Shown here one piece after another: positions 19,042 through 29,503 of a stretch of DNA of 64,000 nucleotides (position 1 is its first letter; each line of letters opens with the position of its first letter). The stretch spans positions 62,001 to 126,000 of the forward strand of contig NZ_BLXY01000009.1 in assembly GCF_014193585.1 (NCBI RefSeq), given 5' to 3'. The position numbers and the translations under genes were made by a program. The notes under the pieces were generated by a model. The model ran no database searches. It was not told the DNA's origin and saw only the letters and a program-made list of their open reading frames with translations. Source of the DNA: Geomonas paludis (GTDB lineage: Bacteria; Desulfobacterota; Desulfuromonadia; Geobacterales; Geobacteraceae).

Positions 19042-20109
19042 TTATGCCGCTCCGTACTGCATCTCGTAGTATTCCCGGTAGGCGCCACTGACGACTTCTT
19101 CGACCCACCCCTGGTTGGCCAGGTACCAGTCGATGGTCTCGGCGATGCCGCGCTCGAAGGTGTAGCTCGGCTCCCAGGAGAGCTCGCGCTTCAACTTGGA
19201 GGCGTCGATGGCGTAGCGCCGGTCGTGCCCCTTACGGTCCTTGACGAAGGTGATCAGCTCGCGGCTCTCCCCCGCGGCGCGCCCAAGACGCTCGTCCATC
19301 AGGTCGCAGACCAGCTTCACGATATCGATGTTCTTCCACTCGTTGTTGCCGCCCACGTTGAAGATCTCGCCGGGCTGGCCCTGCTTGAGCACGCGCTCGA
19401 TGGCGGCGGAGTGGTCCTTCACGTGCAGCCAGTCGCGCACGTTGAGGCCGTCGCCGTACACCGGCAGGGAGCGCTTCTTGAGGATGTTGTGGATCATGAG
19501 CGGAATCAGCTTCTCGGGGAAGTGATAGGGCCCGTAATTGTTGGAGCAGCGGGTATTGAGGGTGGGGAGACCGAAGGTCTCGAAGTAGGCGCGCACCAAA
19601 AGGTCGGCGCCGGCCTTGCTCGCGGAGTACGGGGAGTTGGGCGCCAGCGGCGTCTCCTCCGTGAAGTACCCCTCGGGGCCGAGGCTGCCGTACACCTCGT
19701 CGGTGGAGACCTGCAGGAAACGGAACTCGTCAAGCTTCTCGGCGTGCTGCCGGCTCGCCTCCAGGAGGGTCTGGGTCCCCAGCACGTTGGTTCTCACGAA
19801 GATGTCGGGGCCGGTGATGGAGCGGTCCACGTGCGATTCGGCCGCGAAGTGCGCCACGGCATCGACCTTCTCCTCGGCCAAAAGGCGCGCCACCAGCTCG
19901 GCGTCGCAGATGTCACCCTTGACGAAGCGGTAGTTGGCACTCCCTTCCACAGCGGTCAGGTTCTTCAGGTTCCCGGCGTAGGTCAGCAGGTCCAGGTTGA
20001 TCACCCGGCACTGCGGGTTACCGGCCATGAAATGGTTGATGAAATTGGACCCGATGAAACCGGCCCCACCGGTAACCAGTAACGAGGTGGGTGTGAACAC
20101 GTCCTGCAT
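19042..20109 (-). CDS. rfbB: dTDP-glucose 4,6-dehydratase
   Basis: A 355-residue extended short-chain dehydrogenase that converts dTDP-glucose to dTDP-4-keto-6-deoxyglucose. It shows LLVTGGAGFIGSNF (NAD binding), HFAAESHVDRSI, STDEVYGSLG and the catalytic YSASKAGAD. TRCSNNYGPYHFPEKLIP is the substrate-binding family motif. GGAGG is placed four bases before the ATG. With rfbD it supplies activated rhamnose or related deoxysugars for LPS or exopolysaccharide. Confidence 0.95.
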   Translation of the reverse strand: MQDVFTPTSLLVTGGAGFIGSNFINHFMAGNPQCRVINLDLLTYAGNLKNLTAVEGSANYRFVKGDICDAELVARLLAEEKVDAVAHFAAESHVDRSITGPDIFVRTNVLGTQTLLEASRQHAEKLDEFRFLQVSTDEVYGSLGPEGYFTEETPLAPNSPYSASKAGADLLVRAYFETFGLPTLNTRCSNNYGPYHFPEKLIPLMIHNILKKRSLPVYGDGLNVRDWLHVKDHSAAIERVLKQGQPGEIFNVGGNNEWKNIDIVKLVCDLMDERLGRAAGESRELITFVKDRKGHDRRYAIDASKLKRELSWEPSYTFERGIAETIDWYLANQGWVEEVVSGAYREYYEMQYGAA

Positions 20110-20237
20110 AACGCCTCCGCTCGGCTCTGCCTCGGCGCCTTGGTGCAGCGGCGCCCTTTTTTAAGCCGACTATTGTAGATACACCGGGGAAAGCAAAAGT
20201 GTCAACTGCTTCCCCTTCCGGCAGCAGGACACCCCGG

Positions 20238-22370
20238 TTAGAAGGTCTGGATCGGCCCCAGCGACCCCAGTCCGGCCAGCGAGAAGTTGATGGTGAACTG
20301 TTTTTCGCCGCTGACCTGGTGGCTGCTGACCCGGTCCGAGTAGGCGAGGATGACGCTCCAGCACTGCTGCCGGTACTCCAGCGCGTAGCGGGACTCGAGA
20401 AAGCCCCCCTTGTCGAAGGAGTAGCGCCCCAAGAGGTCGGCGGTGATCTGACTGGTGAGCGGGAAGGTGACCCCGGCGCCAAGGTAGTTCAACTCGTCGC
20501 GGCTGTGCCGATAGGTGAGGCTGGCCTGGTTGCGTCCTTCCCCCTTGACCTGCAGTCCGAGGTTGGCGGTGGAAAGGACGTTGTCGGTCATGTTGTAGCG
20601 CCCGTCGACCAAGAGGGAAAGGTCCTTCACCGGGGTGATGACGCTCTCCAGCATCAGGTCGGTGAGGTGGTTCCCCTCGTCCACCAGGGTGAGCAGGTCG
20701 CGGCGTTGCCCGGAAAACTGGTACCCCTGGGAAAGCTTCAGGTAGAGGATGTCACGGTACTCGTCAGGCATCCCTTCCCGCACGTACTTCCTGGTGAAGG
20801 TATTGGCGACGGACCAGTAGGCGATGCTCTGCCCGAGCACGCGGTCGCCGTAGTCAAAGAAGGGGAGATCCTCGTCGCTGCGCCGCTGCACGTAGTTGTA
20901 TTGCAGCGAGGGGACCAGCAGGTGCCGTAGCGTCCCGTTGTCGTAGATCCGCTCCAGCGGCAGCGACAGCGCTCCGCCGCCGTCGGCCTGGCCGATCTGG
21001 CGCCAGCCGGTCTCCGGGGTGTCGCCGTGGGCGTTGTACAGGCGCTGCTGGAAGGCGCCGAAGAGCGAGAAGTCGATGATCCCGGCGGGCTTGGCGTAGT
21101 AGCTGACCCGGGGGTGCAGCACCAGGCGCTGCCCGGTCGGCCCCACCGCGTGCTCGAAGTTGGTCAGGCTGGAATCCATGGACAGGAAGACCGGGCCGAC
21201 CTTCTCACCCGCGGCGATGAAACCGAAGGTGGGGAGGCGCTGCAGCGTGGCGCGGTTGTTGGGTGCTTCCAGGTCCTGGTCGTAGGTCAGCGCGCCGAAC
21301 AGGCCGTAGCGCTGCCAGCGGCGGTCGAAGGAGACCGACGACTCCAGGAGCTGGCGGTTGTATTCGCCGGAGAACTCGCCGTAGTCCAGGTAGTACTTGC
21401 GGTCCGAGACCAGGTGCACGGTGGAGGCAAGGGTGAGCTCGGGCGTGGGCAATTCCAGGTGCTTTTGCTGCAGCTCCCCGCGGAACTTGGACGCGTTGGT
21501 ATCGTAGATGCCGAAGGCGCGCAGGCGCCCCTGGCTGTCGTTGGGCCGCAGGTACCGGTAGTCCACGCCGGCGCCGACGCCGCGCGAGCTCTCCAGGTCG
21601 AGGTCGAACGTAGCTTCCTGGCTGGGGTCGATGGCCCAGTAGTAGGGCTGGTCCAGGTAAAAGCCCTTCTTCGAGGAGAAGCCGAGCTTGGGGATCATGA
21701 GGCCGGACTGCCGTTCGGTGTTGGCCGGGAAGATGAGGTACGGGGTGTAGAAGATCGGAACGTCGTCGACGTAGAAGACGGCGTTTCTGGCGGTGGCGTA
21801 CTCGTCCAGCGTGACATCCACCTTCTTGGCCTCGAAGCGCCAGCTCGGGTGGTCCCCGTCGCAGGTGGTGAAGATGCCGTGCTCGACGCGGTAGTCCTCG
21901 TCGCCGGTCTTCAAAAGGCGCGGGGCGCGCAGCCGGAAGTTGGATTTCTTGATGAAGAGCTCGCCGTTTACCAGTTCCCCTTTTTGCGTGAGCAGGTTCA
22001 GGGAGAGCTGCTCTCCCTTCATGGTGTCGCCGCCGCGCTCCAGCAGCACGTCACCTTCGGCCAGGGCGTCCCCGGTCAGGCGACGGTAGATGACGCTGTC
22101 TGCCAGCAGGGAAGCGCCGCCTTGCAGGATCTGTACGTTGCCTTCGGCGTTGTAGCTGTCGTTGGGCGTGTCCACGTAGAGGGAATCCGCTTTGAGCGTC
22201 ACCTCCTTGCCGGGCAGGACCGCCTTTTCGGGGGTGCCCCCATTGTCAGCAGGGGCCGCCTTCTGGGCAGGGGGCGCCTTGCTGAAAGACATGGCGTTGT
22301 CCTTGCCGTGAGCAAGGGGCGCCGACAACAGCAGGTATGTAACAAGCCACAAGGCTTTTGCAGGTTTCAT
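20238..22370 (-). CDS. lptD: LPS-assembly outer-membrane protein LptD
   Basis: A 710-residue beta-barrel protein that inserts lipopolysaccharide into the outer leaflet of the outer membrane together with LptE. It starts with a signal peptide (residues 1-23, ending APLAHG), followed by a low-complexity linker, the periplasmic OstA/LptA-like jellyroll (about 55-180; GNVQILQGGASLLAD, DSVIYRR) and the C-terminal barrel. The conserved VPIFYTPYLIFP lies at the transition. TTGGAG four bases before the ATG supports the start. The short C-terminus ends in Phe, as expected for a barrel. Confidence 0.92.
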   Translation of the reverse strand: MKPAKALWLVTYLLLSAPLAHGKDNAMSFSKAPPAQKAAPADNGGTPEKAVLPGKEVTLKADSLYVDTPNDSYNAEGNVQILQGGASLLADSVIYRRLTGDALAEGDVLLERGGDTMKGEQLSLNLLTQKGELVNGELFIKKSNFRLRAPRLLKTGDEDYRVEHGIFTTCDGDHPSWRFEAKKVDVTLDEYATARNAVFYVDDVPIFYTPYLIFPANTERQSGLMIPKLGFSSKKGFYLDQPYYWAIDPSQEATFDLDLESSRGVGAGVDYRYLRPNDSQGRLRAFGIYDTNASKFRGELQQKHLELPTPELTLASTVHLVSDRKYYLDYGEFSGEYNRQLLESSVSFDRRWQRYGLFGALTYDQDLEAPNNRATLQRLPTFGFIAAGEKVGPVFLSMDSSLTNFEHAVGPTGQRLVLHPRVSYYAKPAGIIDFSLFGAFQQRLYNAHGDTPETGWRQIGQADGGGALSLPLERIYDNGTLRHLLVPSLQYNYVQRRSDEDLPFFDYGDRVLGQSIAYWSVANTFTRKYVREGMPDEYRDILYLKLSQGYQFSGQRRDLLTLVDEGNHLTDLMLESVITPVKDLSLLVDGRYNMTDNVLSTANLGLQVKGEGRNQASLTYRHSRDELNYLGAGVTFPLTSQITADLLGRYSFDKGGFLESRYALEYRQQCWSVILAYSDRVSSHQVSGEKQFTINFSLAGLGSLGPIQTF

Positions 22371-22406
22371 TGGACTCCAACCAAATAGTAAGTTTCATCG
22401 CTCGGC

Positions 22407-22495
22407 AGTCGGACCAGTCGGACCATTCGGACCAGTCGGACCAGTCAGACCAGTCAGACCAGTCAGACCAGTCGGACCAGTCGGACCAGTCAGAG
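22407..22495. repeat. 9-bp tandem repeat AGTCRGACC
   Basis: About ten copies of AGTCGGACC or AGTCAGACC stand head to tail between lptD and folC, with one unit changed to ATTCGGACC. The units have no spacers, so this is a simple tandem repeat and not CRISPR. Confidence 0.9.
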
Positions 22496-22518
22496 TCGGA
22501 CAGCCGGCCGCAACGCCT

Positions 22519-23793
22519 TCACCCTCTGAACGGCTCGAAGTTGCGTGACTTGAGGTGGCTGCGGGCCTCGCCGACGGTGAACAGGGAACCGCAAACGAGG
22601 ATCAGGTCGTCGTCCTGGGCCAGGTTCCGCGCCAACTCGATCCCCTGCGCCACGCTCCCCGCGTCCATCGCCTCGACCCCCGCGCCGAAACAGTAGGTAG
22701 CCAGCTCCCCCGCCGGGAGAGCCCGCTCCAGGGCGGGAGCGACGGCAAAAACGCGGTCGGCCAGCGGCAACAGCGGCGCCAGTATCCCGGAGAGTTCCTT
22801 GTCGGCCATGACGCCGGCCACCAGGAACAGTTGCCCGCGCGGGATGTCCGCGAGCGCCTCGGCCAGCGCGGCCGCCCCAGCCGGGTTGTGGGCGCCGTCG
22901 AGCAAAAGGCGCGGCGGCCCGGGGAAGAATTCCATCCTGCCCGGCCAGCGCGCGTTGGCCACGCCGGCAATCATCGCCTGCGGCGTCACCGGGAAACCCA
23001 CCGCCCGCAGCAGTTCCGCCGAAGCAAGGGCGAGCGCCGCGTTGCCGCTTTGATAGCGACCGTACAGGCCGCAGGAAAGCGCGTCCAGCGTGACGCCGAT
23101 GCCGCGGTAGTTGAGCAGGCCGTCCAGCCAGAAGGCGTCGAAGGATTCCCCCTGGCGGTAAAGCGGTGCGTCGAGCTGGGCCGCCTGGTGCTCGATGATG
23201 AACTGCGCGTCGCGGTCCTGCCGCGCCGAGAGTATCGGGGCGCCGGGCTTGCAGATCCCCGCCTTCTCCGCCGCGATATCCTCGATAGTTTTACCAAGAT
23301 AATCGGTGTGTTCCAGGGAGATGGGCGCGATGGCGCAGAGCACCCCCTGCAAGATGTTGGTTGCGTCGAGCCGCCCCCCCATCCCCGCCTCGAAGACGGC
23401 AATCTCCACGCCCGCTTCAGCGAAATAGAGGATGGCGAGCGCCGTGACGATCTCGAAGAAGGTGGTTTCCTCGGGCGCGGCAGCCATGACCGCCTCGGCC
23501 AGACGCACCACGTCCGCCTCCTCGATTTCGGTCCCGTTGACCTGAATGCGCTCGGTGAAGGAGATCAGGTGCGGGGAGGTGAACAGCCCCACCCGGTACC
23601 CGCCGGCTTTGAGGATGGAACAGAGGAAGGAGGCCGTCGACCCCTTGCCGTTGGTGCCGACTACGTGGACTGCCTGGAAGGCGTCCTGCGGGTTGCCCAG
23701 CGCGGCAAGCAGGGCCGTGATCCTGTCCAGCCCGGGCTTGATGCCGAAGCGACCCAGGGCGTAGATGTGCGCAAGTGTTTCGGCGTAGGTCAT
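22519..23793 (-). CDS. folC: Bifunctional folylpolyglutamate/dihydrofolate synthase
   Basis: A 424-residue Mur-ligase-type enzyme that adds glutamate to dihydropteroate and to folates, in an ATP-dependent cytoplasmic reaction. The P-loop GTNGKGST lies near residues 47-54, FTSPHL is the folate-binding segment, [13 protein letters not shown] is the metal-binding region and LLDGAHNP (~305) begins the C-terminal ligase domain. The length is normal. It lies upstream of lptD on the same strand but is separated by a tandem repeat; accD-folC proximity is common in bacteria. Confidence 0.93.
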   Translation of the reverse strand: MTYAETLAHIYALGRFGIKPGLDRITALLAALGNPQDAFQAVHVVGTNGKGSTASFLCSILKAGGYRVGLFTSPHLISFTERIQVNGTEIEEADVVRLAEAVMAAAPEETTFFEIVTALAILYFAEAGVEIAVFEAGMGGRLDATNILQGVLCAIAPISLEHTDYLGKTIEDIAAEKAGICKPGAPILSARQDRDAQFIIEHQAAQLDAPLYRQGESFDAFWLDGLLNYRGIGVTLDALSCGLYGRYQSGNAALALASAELLRAVGFPVTPQAMIAGVANARWPGRMEFFPGPPRLLLDGAHNPAGAAALAEALADIPRGQLFLVAGVMADKELSGILAPLLPLADRVFAVAPALERALPAGELATYCFGAGVEAMDAGSVAQGIELARNLAQDDDLILVCGSLFTVGEARSHLKSRNFEPFRG

Positions 23794-23854
23794 GACAGGC
23801 CGGGATTATAGGTAAAGAAGGTGAAAAAGTCCATATTAATCCCGGCCGCGGGAG

Positions 23855-24481
23855 CTAGCGCTCCGGCCAGGCCAGGCGCAGTCCCAGGGCGATCAGGATG
23901 CACCCTGCCCCCTGCCCGATCCGGCTCCCGGCGCCGGTGCTGCGGTTGAGCCAGCGCCCGATTTCGCCGGACAGCAGCGCGACCACGCCGAAGCCGAGCA
24001 GGGTCAGTACGACGAAGGTGGTCCCCAGGATCAGCATCTGCATCGGGACGCCGCCGCGGCCCCGGTCCACGAACTGCGGGAAGAAGGCGAGGAAGAAGAG
24101 CGCCACCTTGGGGTTCATGATGTTGGCCAGGATGCTCTGCCGGAAGATGACCCGGCTCTGCAGTTGCCCCGCCGCGCCGTCCGGGACCAGCGCTGCGCGG
24201 CTTTTCAGCATCTTGTAGCCGATGTACATGAGATAGGCGGCGCCGGCGTAACGGACGCAGGCGAACGCGGTCGCCGAGGAGGTGATCAGGGCGGAGAGGC
24301 CGACGATGGCGAAGAAGGTGTGGGCGAAGTTCCCCAGTGCGAAACCGGCCGCGGCGGCCAGCGCCGCCTTCCTCCCCTGGGCCACGCCCCGGGTCATCAC
24401 GTAGATGATGTCGGGTCCCGGGGTGAAAATGAGCACGGTGGAGGTGACTGCAAACAGGGCCAACTGGGAAAGGGAAACCAT
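23855..24481 (-). CDS. LysE/RhtB family amino-acid exporter
   Basis: A 208-residue inner-membrane protein with about six hydrophobic helices. The N-terminal pattern FTPGPDIIYVMTRGVAQG and the following GFALGN are the LysE/RhtB signature. Members export amino acids such as homoserine, threonine or lysine; the substrate is not readable here. GGAGC before the ATG is an acceptable ribosome site. Confidence 0.85.
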   Translation of the reverse strand: MVSLSQLALFAVTSTVLIFTPGPDIIYVMTRGVAQGRKAALAAAAGFALGNFAHTFFAIVGLSALITSSATAFACVRYAGAAYLMYIGYKMLKSRAALVPDGAAGQLQSRVIFRQSILANIMNPKVALFFLAFFPQFVDRGRGGVPMQMLILGTTFVVLTLLGFGVVALLSGEIGRWLNRSTGAGSRIGQGAGCILIALGLRLAWPER

Positions 24482-24502
24482 GGGAGCTCCGGAGCAGAGT
24501 GA

Positions 24503-24690
24503 GATTAAGATTAAGATAAAGATTAAGACTAAGACAAATATTTAGATTCGACGTCGGCCACAGTGTGACAAAGGTGAAGTCGTACCCCTAAAAAGAAAGG
24601 TTAAGACAGCAAGGGAATCCTCTCCGCTGTCTTAACCTTTCAAATACCAGAGCTAAGTCTTAATCTTAGTCTTAGTCTAAGTCTTAAGCT
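24503..24690. repeat. Nested inverted repeat between accD and the LysE gene
   Basis: The outer arms are runs of GATTAAGA-type units (24503-24537) and the complementary TCTTAATCTTAG-type units (24657-24690, overlapping the accD stop). Inside is a perfect 15-base stem, AAAGGTTAAGACAGC (24596-24610) with GCTGTCTTAACCTTT (24626-24640). The inner hairpin may serve as the accD terminator on the minus strand. Confidence 0.75.
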
Positions 24691-25535
24691 GCTTTGTAAA
24701 GCATCTTGAGGATGCTGGAGAGCTGCGACTTCATCTTGGCGCGCTCCACGATGACATCCACCATGCCGTGGTCGAGCAGGTACTCGGAGCGCTGGAAGCC
24801 CTGGGGGAGCTTCTGGCGGATGGTCTGTTCGATGACGCGGGGACCGGCAAAGCCGATCAGCGCCTTGGGCTCGGCCATGTTGACGTCGCCCAGCATCGCG
24901 AAGCTGGCGGTGACGCCACCGGTGGTCGGGTCGGTCAGGATGGAGACGAAGGGGAGCCCGGCCTCGCGCAGTTTGGCCAGCGCGGCCGAGGTCTTGGCCA
25001 TCTGCATGAGCGACAGGATGCTCTCCTGCATCCTGGCGCCGCCGGAGGCGGATACGATGATGCACGGGGTGCCCTGCTCCAGGGCGCGCTCGATGCCGCG
25101 GGTGATCTTCTCGCCCACCACGCTGCCCATGGAACCGCCCATGAAGGCGAAGTCGAAGACGCAGATCTGCACCGGGGTGCCTTCGATCTTGCCGGAACCG
25201 CACACGATGGCGTCCTTGCTGCCGCCCTTGGCCACGGCCTGGTCGATGCGGTCCTGGTAGCTCTTGCTGTCCTTGAATTCGAGGAAGTCGACGGAGACCA
25301 TGCCGGCGTCGAACTCGGTGAAGGTCCCCTCGTCGATGAGCAGCTCGATCCTCTTCTTGGTGGAGATGCGGTAGTGATGACCGCACTTCGGGCAGACGTT
25401 CAGATTGCTCTCGATATCCTTCGTGTAGATGGTCTCGCTGCAGCTGACGCACTTCGTCCAGAGCCCTTCCGGAACCTTTACCTTGTGCTCACCAGCCTTC
25501 GCCATCGGCGGATTATCCCTTTTGAACCAAGCCAT
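24684..25535 (-). CDS. accD: Acetyl-CoA carboxylase carboxyltransferase subunit beta
   Basis: A 283-residue subunit that, with AccA, transfers the carboxyl group from biotin to acetyl-CoA to form malonyl-CoA. The N-terminal zinc ribbon has C29, C32, C48 and C51. The crotonase-like carboxyltransferase core shows [21 protein letters not shown] and [11 protein letters not shown]. It lies about 140 bases after trpA on the same strand; the trpA-accD-folC order is common in bacteria. Confidence 0.96.
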   Translation of the reverse strand: MAWFKRDNPPMAKAGEHKVKVPEGLWTKCVSCSETIYTKDIESNLNVCPKCGHHYRISTKKRIELLIDEGTFTEFDAGMVSVDFLEFKDSKSYQDRIDQAVAKGGSKDAIVCGSGKIEGTPVQICVFDFAFMGGSMGSVVGEKITRGIERALEQGTPCIIVSASGGARMQESILSLMQMAKTSAALAKLREAGLPFVSILTDPTTGGVTASFAMLGDVNMAEPKALIGFAGPRVIEQTIRQKLPQGFQRSEYLLDHGMVDVIVERAKMKSQLSSILKMLYKAA

Positions 25536-25674
25536 ATGTGCCCTCTTTTGGGGAAAGCCCCAAGCTGTTTTATTAAGACGTAAATCAGCGCTGTTTCTTA
25601 GCAGATCGAACCTGCTATGTCAAACAAAACGGTGCGGCCTGTCCGCTAAACTTTTGAAAGTAAGGGGATTATTT

Positions 25675-26475
25675 CTACGCCCCCTGCAACACCCCTTGTT
25701 TTAAAGCGGAGACGAAGGCAGAGACTTCCTTCAGCAGTTCCTCGCCCTGGTACTTCTCGAAATACTTTACCAGGGCGCTTCCCACCACCACGCCGTCGGC
25801 GACCCGCGCCACCTGGCCGGCCTGCTCTGGGGTGGAGATGCCGAAGCCCACCACGAGGGGGAGATCCAGCGCATTGCGCACTTCGGTAACGCGATCGGCA
25901 AGCGTATCGGCAACCGCCGTCCTTGCGCCGGTGACGCCGGTAACGGAGACATAGTAGATGAAGCCGGAGCCCTGGCGGGCTACGGAATCGACGCGCGAGG
26001 CGTCGGAGGTGGGGGTCAGCAGGAAGATCAGGTCCAACCCGCAGCGGTCGGTATGCTCTTTGAGCTCGGCCGCCTCCTCGGGGGGAAGATCGACCACCAG
26101 CAGGGCGTCCACGCCGGCCTTGGCGGCATCGCAGGCGAAGCGCTCGGCGCCGTAGGCGAAGATCGGGTTGAAGTACCCCATGAGGACGATGGGGATCTGG
26201 GTGCGGCTCCTGAGCCGGGTCACCAGTTCCAGGATGCCGGGCAGGGTAGTACCCGCCGCCAGTGCGCGATCGGAGGAGAGCTGGATGGTCGGTCCGTCGG
26301 CCATGGGATCGGAGAAGGGGACCCCCAGCTCGATCAGGTCGGCGCCCGCCTTTTCCAGTGCCAGGACGACCTGCTCGGTGCTGGCGAGGTCGGGGTCGCC
26401 GGCGGTGACGAAGGTAACCAGCGCCTTTTCCCCGCGGGCTTTCAATGCTGCGAATCTATCGGCAATCCTGCTCAT
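25675..26475 (-). CDS. trpA: Tryptophan synthase alpha subunit
   Basis: A 266-residue TIM-barrel enzyme that cleaves indole-3-glycerol phosphate to indole and glyceraldehyde-3-phosphate, passing indole to TrpB. The catalytic Glu and Asp are seen in [34 protein letters not shown], the [14 protein letters not shown] segment, VGFGIS and VVVGSALV follow in order. No trpB lies in this window beyond it; repeats fill the upstream gap. Confidence 0.96.
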   Translation of the reverse strand: MSRIADRFAALKARGEKALVTFVTAGDPDLASTEQVVLALEKAGADLIELGVPFSDPMADGPTIQLSSDRALAAGTTLPGILELVTRLRSRTQIPIVLMGYFNPIFAYGAERFACDAAKAGVDALLVVDLPPEEAAELKEHTDRCGLDLIFLLTPTSDASRVDSVARQGSGFIYYVSVTGVTGARTAVADTLADRVTEVRNALDLPLVVGFGISTPEQAGQVARVADGVVVGSALVKYFEKYQGEELLKEVSAFVSALKQGVLQGA

Positions 26476-26642
26476 GGTGACTCCTTAACAACCGTTCTAC
26501 GTTCTACGTTCTACGTTCTACGTTCTACGTTCTACGTAAAACGTAAAACGTAAAACACGTAAAACGTTGCTATTACGTCCCCCCCTTCGCGAAGGGGGGA
26601 CAGGGGGGATTTAGCCGGGGAAGCCACAGCATCCCGGAAGGA

Positions 26643-26777
26643 GGGGACTGGCTCCGCCAGGTGCCTGTCCCCTTATTGCCTCGCCAGGTGCCCTGTCCCC
26701 TTACTGCTTGGGGAAGTAGGCTGAGCGGAAAGAAGCGTCCCGCTAGAGGGACAGGCACCTGACGGAGCCTGTCCCTT
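26643..26777. repeat. Dispersed inverted repeat, GGGACTGGCTCCG family (copy 2)
   Basis: The left arm, GGGGACTGGCTCCGCCAGG then TGCCTGTCCCC, pairs with AGGGACAGGCACCTGACGG (26747-26765), which ends CCTGTCCCT. Its interior shares words such as CTGAGCGGAA and GAAGCGT with the copy at 58533-58677, so the two are related over their full length. Confidence 0.88.
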
Positions 26778-26803
26778 CCGCCAAGCCCGGCCTCCCCTTA
26801 TAA

Positions 26804-26834
26804 CAAAAAAAGTCCCCCTCGGGGAGAGGGGGAT
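26804..26834 (-). terminator. Intrinsic terminator of the porin/cytochrome/MCP operon
   Basis: TCCCCCTC (26813-26820) and GAGGGGGA (26825-26832) are complementary; on the minus strand the hairpin is followed by a run of seven T. It lies about 40 bases after the MCP stop codon. Confidence 0.8.
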
Positions 26835-26871
26835 TTGGTCGGTACTGCAAAAAAAGTTCGCTGTGCGCGTG

Positions 26872-29076
26872 CTAGATCTTGAACGCGTCCATTTCCTGCT
26901 TCAGCAACTCGGTCTGGCGGAAGAGCTTGTACACCGCTTCGTCCATGACACGGGTCGCCTCGAGGTTGGCGTCGGTGGCCTCCTGGATGTCCTCGACCGA
27001 CATGACGATCTGCTCGGAGCCGCGGGTCTGCTCGTCGCAGGCGCGCTTGATGTGGCGGATCATCTCGGTGATGCTCTCCGTGGACTGGGCGATCAGGTTG
27101 CCCACCTTGTTCTGCTCGCGGGTGGAGGAAAGCACCTGGGAGGTCAGGCTCTTCATGTTCTCGACCGCGGCCATGATCAGCTCGCTCCCCTGCCCCTGCT
27201 CCCGGGTCGCCTTGGCGATCTGGGCCACCATCTCGGAGACCTGCTCCATGGCCTCGCGGATCATCTGGCTCCCCTTGGCCTGCTCGACCGTGGTGCGAGC
27301 GATCTCGCTCACCTGGGCGGTCGCCTCGGTGACGCCGACCACGATCTTGGTCAGCGCCTCGCCCGATTTCTGCGACAGCAGTTCGCCGTCGGCGATGGAG
27401 CGTTCCGCCTGGTCGATCGCCTCGACGGCGCGCTGGGTTTCTTCCTGCACGCCGCGGATCACCTGGGATATCTCGCGGGTGGAACTGGAGGTACGCTCTG
27501 CCAGTTCCTTGATCTCGTCGGCCACCACGGCGAAGCCCTTGCCGTGTTCGCCGGCCTGGGCCGCAATGATGGCGGCATTCAGCGCCAAGAGGTTGGTCTG
27601 CTCGGCCACCTCGTCGATGACCGAGAGGATGTCGCCGATGTCGGCGGCCCGCTCGGAGAGGGTGGCGACGACCTCGCTGGTGATCTGGGAGGCGCGCTTG
27701 ATCTCCTGCATGCCGTTGATGACGGCGTCGACCGCCTCGCGCCCGGTCTCGGCGTCGATACGGACCGCCTTGGAGATGGCGGCGGTCTCGTTGGCGTTTC
27801 TTTCCACCTGCTTGATGGAGCTGTCCATCTCCATCACGGAAGAGGCGGTGGCGGTGGATACTTCCATGAGGCTCACCACGCCGTTGCCGACCTGCTTGAT
27901 GGATGCCCCCATCTCGACGATGGAGGAGCTGACCTCGTTCACCGACAGGGCCAGGTTCTCCATGTTCTGCACCACCTCTTCGACGCTGGAGGCCATCTCC
28001 AGGATGGAAGAGGAGCTCTCGGAGGCGGAAATGGAGAGGGAATCAACCCCCTGGGCCACCCCCTTCACCGAGGTGTTGATCTGTACGATGGCAGCCGAGG
28101 TCTTGGAGACGCTCTCGGCCTGGGTCTTGGCGGAGGCGACCACGGAGTGGGAGGCCTTGGCCATGGTATCGGAGATGCCGGCCAGCTCGTTGGAGGAGCG
28201 GGAAACCTTGCCGATCATCCCGGAGAGCTTGCCGACCATCTCGTTGAAGTCGCTCCCCAGCTTGCCGATCTCGTCGTGGTTCGCCATCTCGACCCGTGCG
28301 GTGAGATCGCCCTCCGAGCCCCTGTCGACGGCCTCGGCCATCACCGAGAGGCGGGAAACGATGTTGCGCGTGATGAGCAGGCCCAGCAGGACCGCCAGGG
28401 CCACCGCCACCAGGATGACAGCTGCGAAGGTAATCCCGGCCGACTGCTGGATGTCGCTGACCTGCTTGTTCGCCGCCGTCATCCGGTTGCCGACCTCGAC
28501 CAGGATATCGTCCAGGGCCTCCTTGGCCTTGTCGTTGGCGGTGGCGATGTCCTCGTTGGCAAGCTGGTTCAGGCGCTGGTCGGCCAGGGCATCCTTGGCC
28601 GCCTGGCTCATCACCCCGGGGGGAACCCCCTTCATGAGCGTCTGCTTGCGCGCGACCAGTTCGTCGGCAACCTTCTCGAACTCGGACCAGCTCGCCAGGA
28701 ACTGACGGGTCCTCTGCTCGACCACGCTCCCCTTGGCCACCGGGAGCACGCCCAGCTTCTTGTTCCCTTCCAGGATGATCTGCGCCTGGCTGAGCAGGGT
28801 GTCCCGCTTCATCTGGTAGTCGTCGATGTACTCCTGGAGCTTCTCCGGGTCGTTGGGGACCAGGGCCGCCTGCATCAGGCTCACGTGGCAGTACTTCTGG
28901 GTCACTCCCATGAGGAGCACCAGCTTTTGCTGCTTGGCGAGCTGCTCGAGGATGTTCTGGATCTGGCCGCCGACCCTCTTGATGTTGAGGGCGCCGAAAC
29001 CGCCGGTGAAAGCGACCAACAAGGCCATGATCAGGAACGACCCGATCAGGCGGGTACGCAAGGTCAGGTCTTTCAT
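26872..29076 (-). CDS. Methyl-accepting chemotaxis protein
   Basis: A 734-residue transmembrane chemoreceptor. An N-terminal helix (8-30), a periplasmic mostly helical sensor region of about 175 residues (four-helix-bundle type), a second membrane helix near 212-235, a HAMP domain and a long cytoplasmic coiled coil are seen. The hairpin tip [21 protein letters not shown] contacts CheA and CheW. There is no C-terminal pentapeptide tether for CheR. It is the third gene of an operon, five bases after a periplasmic cytochrome c gene, itself behind a porin-cytochrome gene; this suggests the receptor senses redox state or cytochrome-linked electron flow. No heme motif is present in the receptor itself. 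Confidence 0.93.
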   Translation of the reverse strand: MKDLTLRTRLIGSFLIMALLVAFTGGFGALNIKRVGGQIQNILEQLAKQQKLVLLMGVTQKYCHVSLMQAALVPNDPEKLQEYIDDYQMKRDTLLSQAQIILEGNKKLGVLPVAKGSVVEQRTRQFLASWSEFEKVADELVARKQTLMKGVPPGVMSQAAKDALADQRLNQLANEDIATANDKAKEALDDILVEVGNRMTAANKQVSDIQQSAGITFAAVILVAVALAVLLGLLITRNIVSRLSVMAEAVDRGSEGDLTARVEMANHDEIGKLGSDFNEMVGKLSGMIGKVSRSSNELAGISDTMAKASHSVVASAKTQAESVSKTSAAIVQINTSVKGVAQGVDSLSISASESSSSILEMASSVEEVVQNMENLALSVNEVSSSIVEMGASIKQVGNGVVSLMEVSTATASSVMEMDSSIKQVERNANETAAISKAVRIDAETGREAVDAVINGMQEIKRASQITSEVVATLSERAADIGDILSVIDEVAEQTNLLALNAAIIAAQAGEHGKGFAVVADEIKELAERTSSSTREISQVIRGVQEETQRAVEAIDQAERSIADGELLSQKSGEALTKIVVGVTEATAQVSEIARTTVEQAKGSQMIREAMEQVSEMVAQIAKATREQGQGSELIMAAVENMKSLTSQVLSSTREQNKVGNLIAQSTESITEMIRHIKRACDEQTRGSEQIVMSVEDIQEATDANLEATRVMDEAVYKLFRQTELLKQEMDAFKI

Positions 29077-29081
29077 TATGA

Positions 29082-29441
29082 TTACTTCTCCGCTTCAGAG
29101 AGGAGGTAGTTCATCAGGTCCACGGACGCCTTGACTTCGGCCTTGCTCATGTTGGAGTCCGGCTTCCTGAGCATCTTGATGCCGTAGGCCTTGGTGGCGT
29201 TGCGGTCGAAGGGCTGCCCGGAGATGGGCGCGACACCGGTCTGGATGGCGACGATGGTGCGCTCCATGGTGTGACATTTTACACACTTCACACGCATGAT
29301 CTCGTAGTTGGCTTTCATGGCCGGCGGGAAGTTGCTGGAATCGAGACGCATGGCGTCGCCTTTGCCGACAACCTTGAGACCGGCATGGGCGGTGGCAGCG
29401 GTTGCTGCGACAAGGAGCATGGTAACCAGGAGCTTCTTCAT
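29082..29441 (-). CDS. Periplasmic monoheme c-type cytochrome
   Basis: A 119-residue secreted cytochrome. The signal peptide ([20 protein letters not shown]) is followed by a small domain with one heme site, CVKCH near 53-57; a later Met (for example KMLRK or NMSKAE) may be the distal ligand. GGAGG seven bases before the ATG at 29441 fixes the start; the longer frame to 29489 is rejected. It lies between the Cyc2-like gene (62 bases) and the chemoreceptor gene (5 bases), so it may carry electrons from the outer-membrane protein or act as a periplasmic partner of the receptor. The exact family is not recognised. Confidence 0.85.
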   Translation of the reverse strand: MKKLLVTMLLVAATAATAHAGLKVVGKGDAMRLDSSNFPPAMKANYEIMRVKCVKCHTMERTIVAIQTGVAPISGQPFDRNATKAYGIKMLRKPDSNMSKAEVKASVDLMNYLLSEAEK

Positions 29442-29503
29442 AGTACGTCCTCCAAATTTTGTCGGCGGCGGCCGCCGCCGTTTGGGCATGTCCGGGCCGT
29501 CAG

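Larger units (their letters stand above)
26476..26871. repeat. Repeat-filled gap between trpA and the MCP gene
   Basis: This 396-base space has no gene. It contains a tandem run of GTTCTAC units (26494-26536) continuing as GTAAAAC units (26537-26567), a CCCCCCTTCGCGAAGGGGGG palindrome near 26580, copy 2 of the GGGACTGGCTCCG inverted repeat and the terminator of the MCP operon. Confidence 0.8.

Noticed and set aside
22407-22495. Possible CRISPR array
   Set aside because: The 9-base units stand head to tail with no spacers, and no cas genes are near. It is a simple tandem repeat.
26863-29109. Plus-strand open frame of 748 codons opposite the chemoreceptor
   Set aside because: Low-complexity His/Leu/Gly-rich translation typical of an antisense shadow of an MCP gene.
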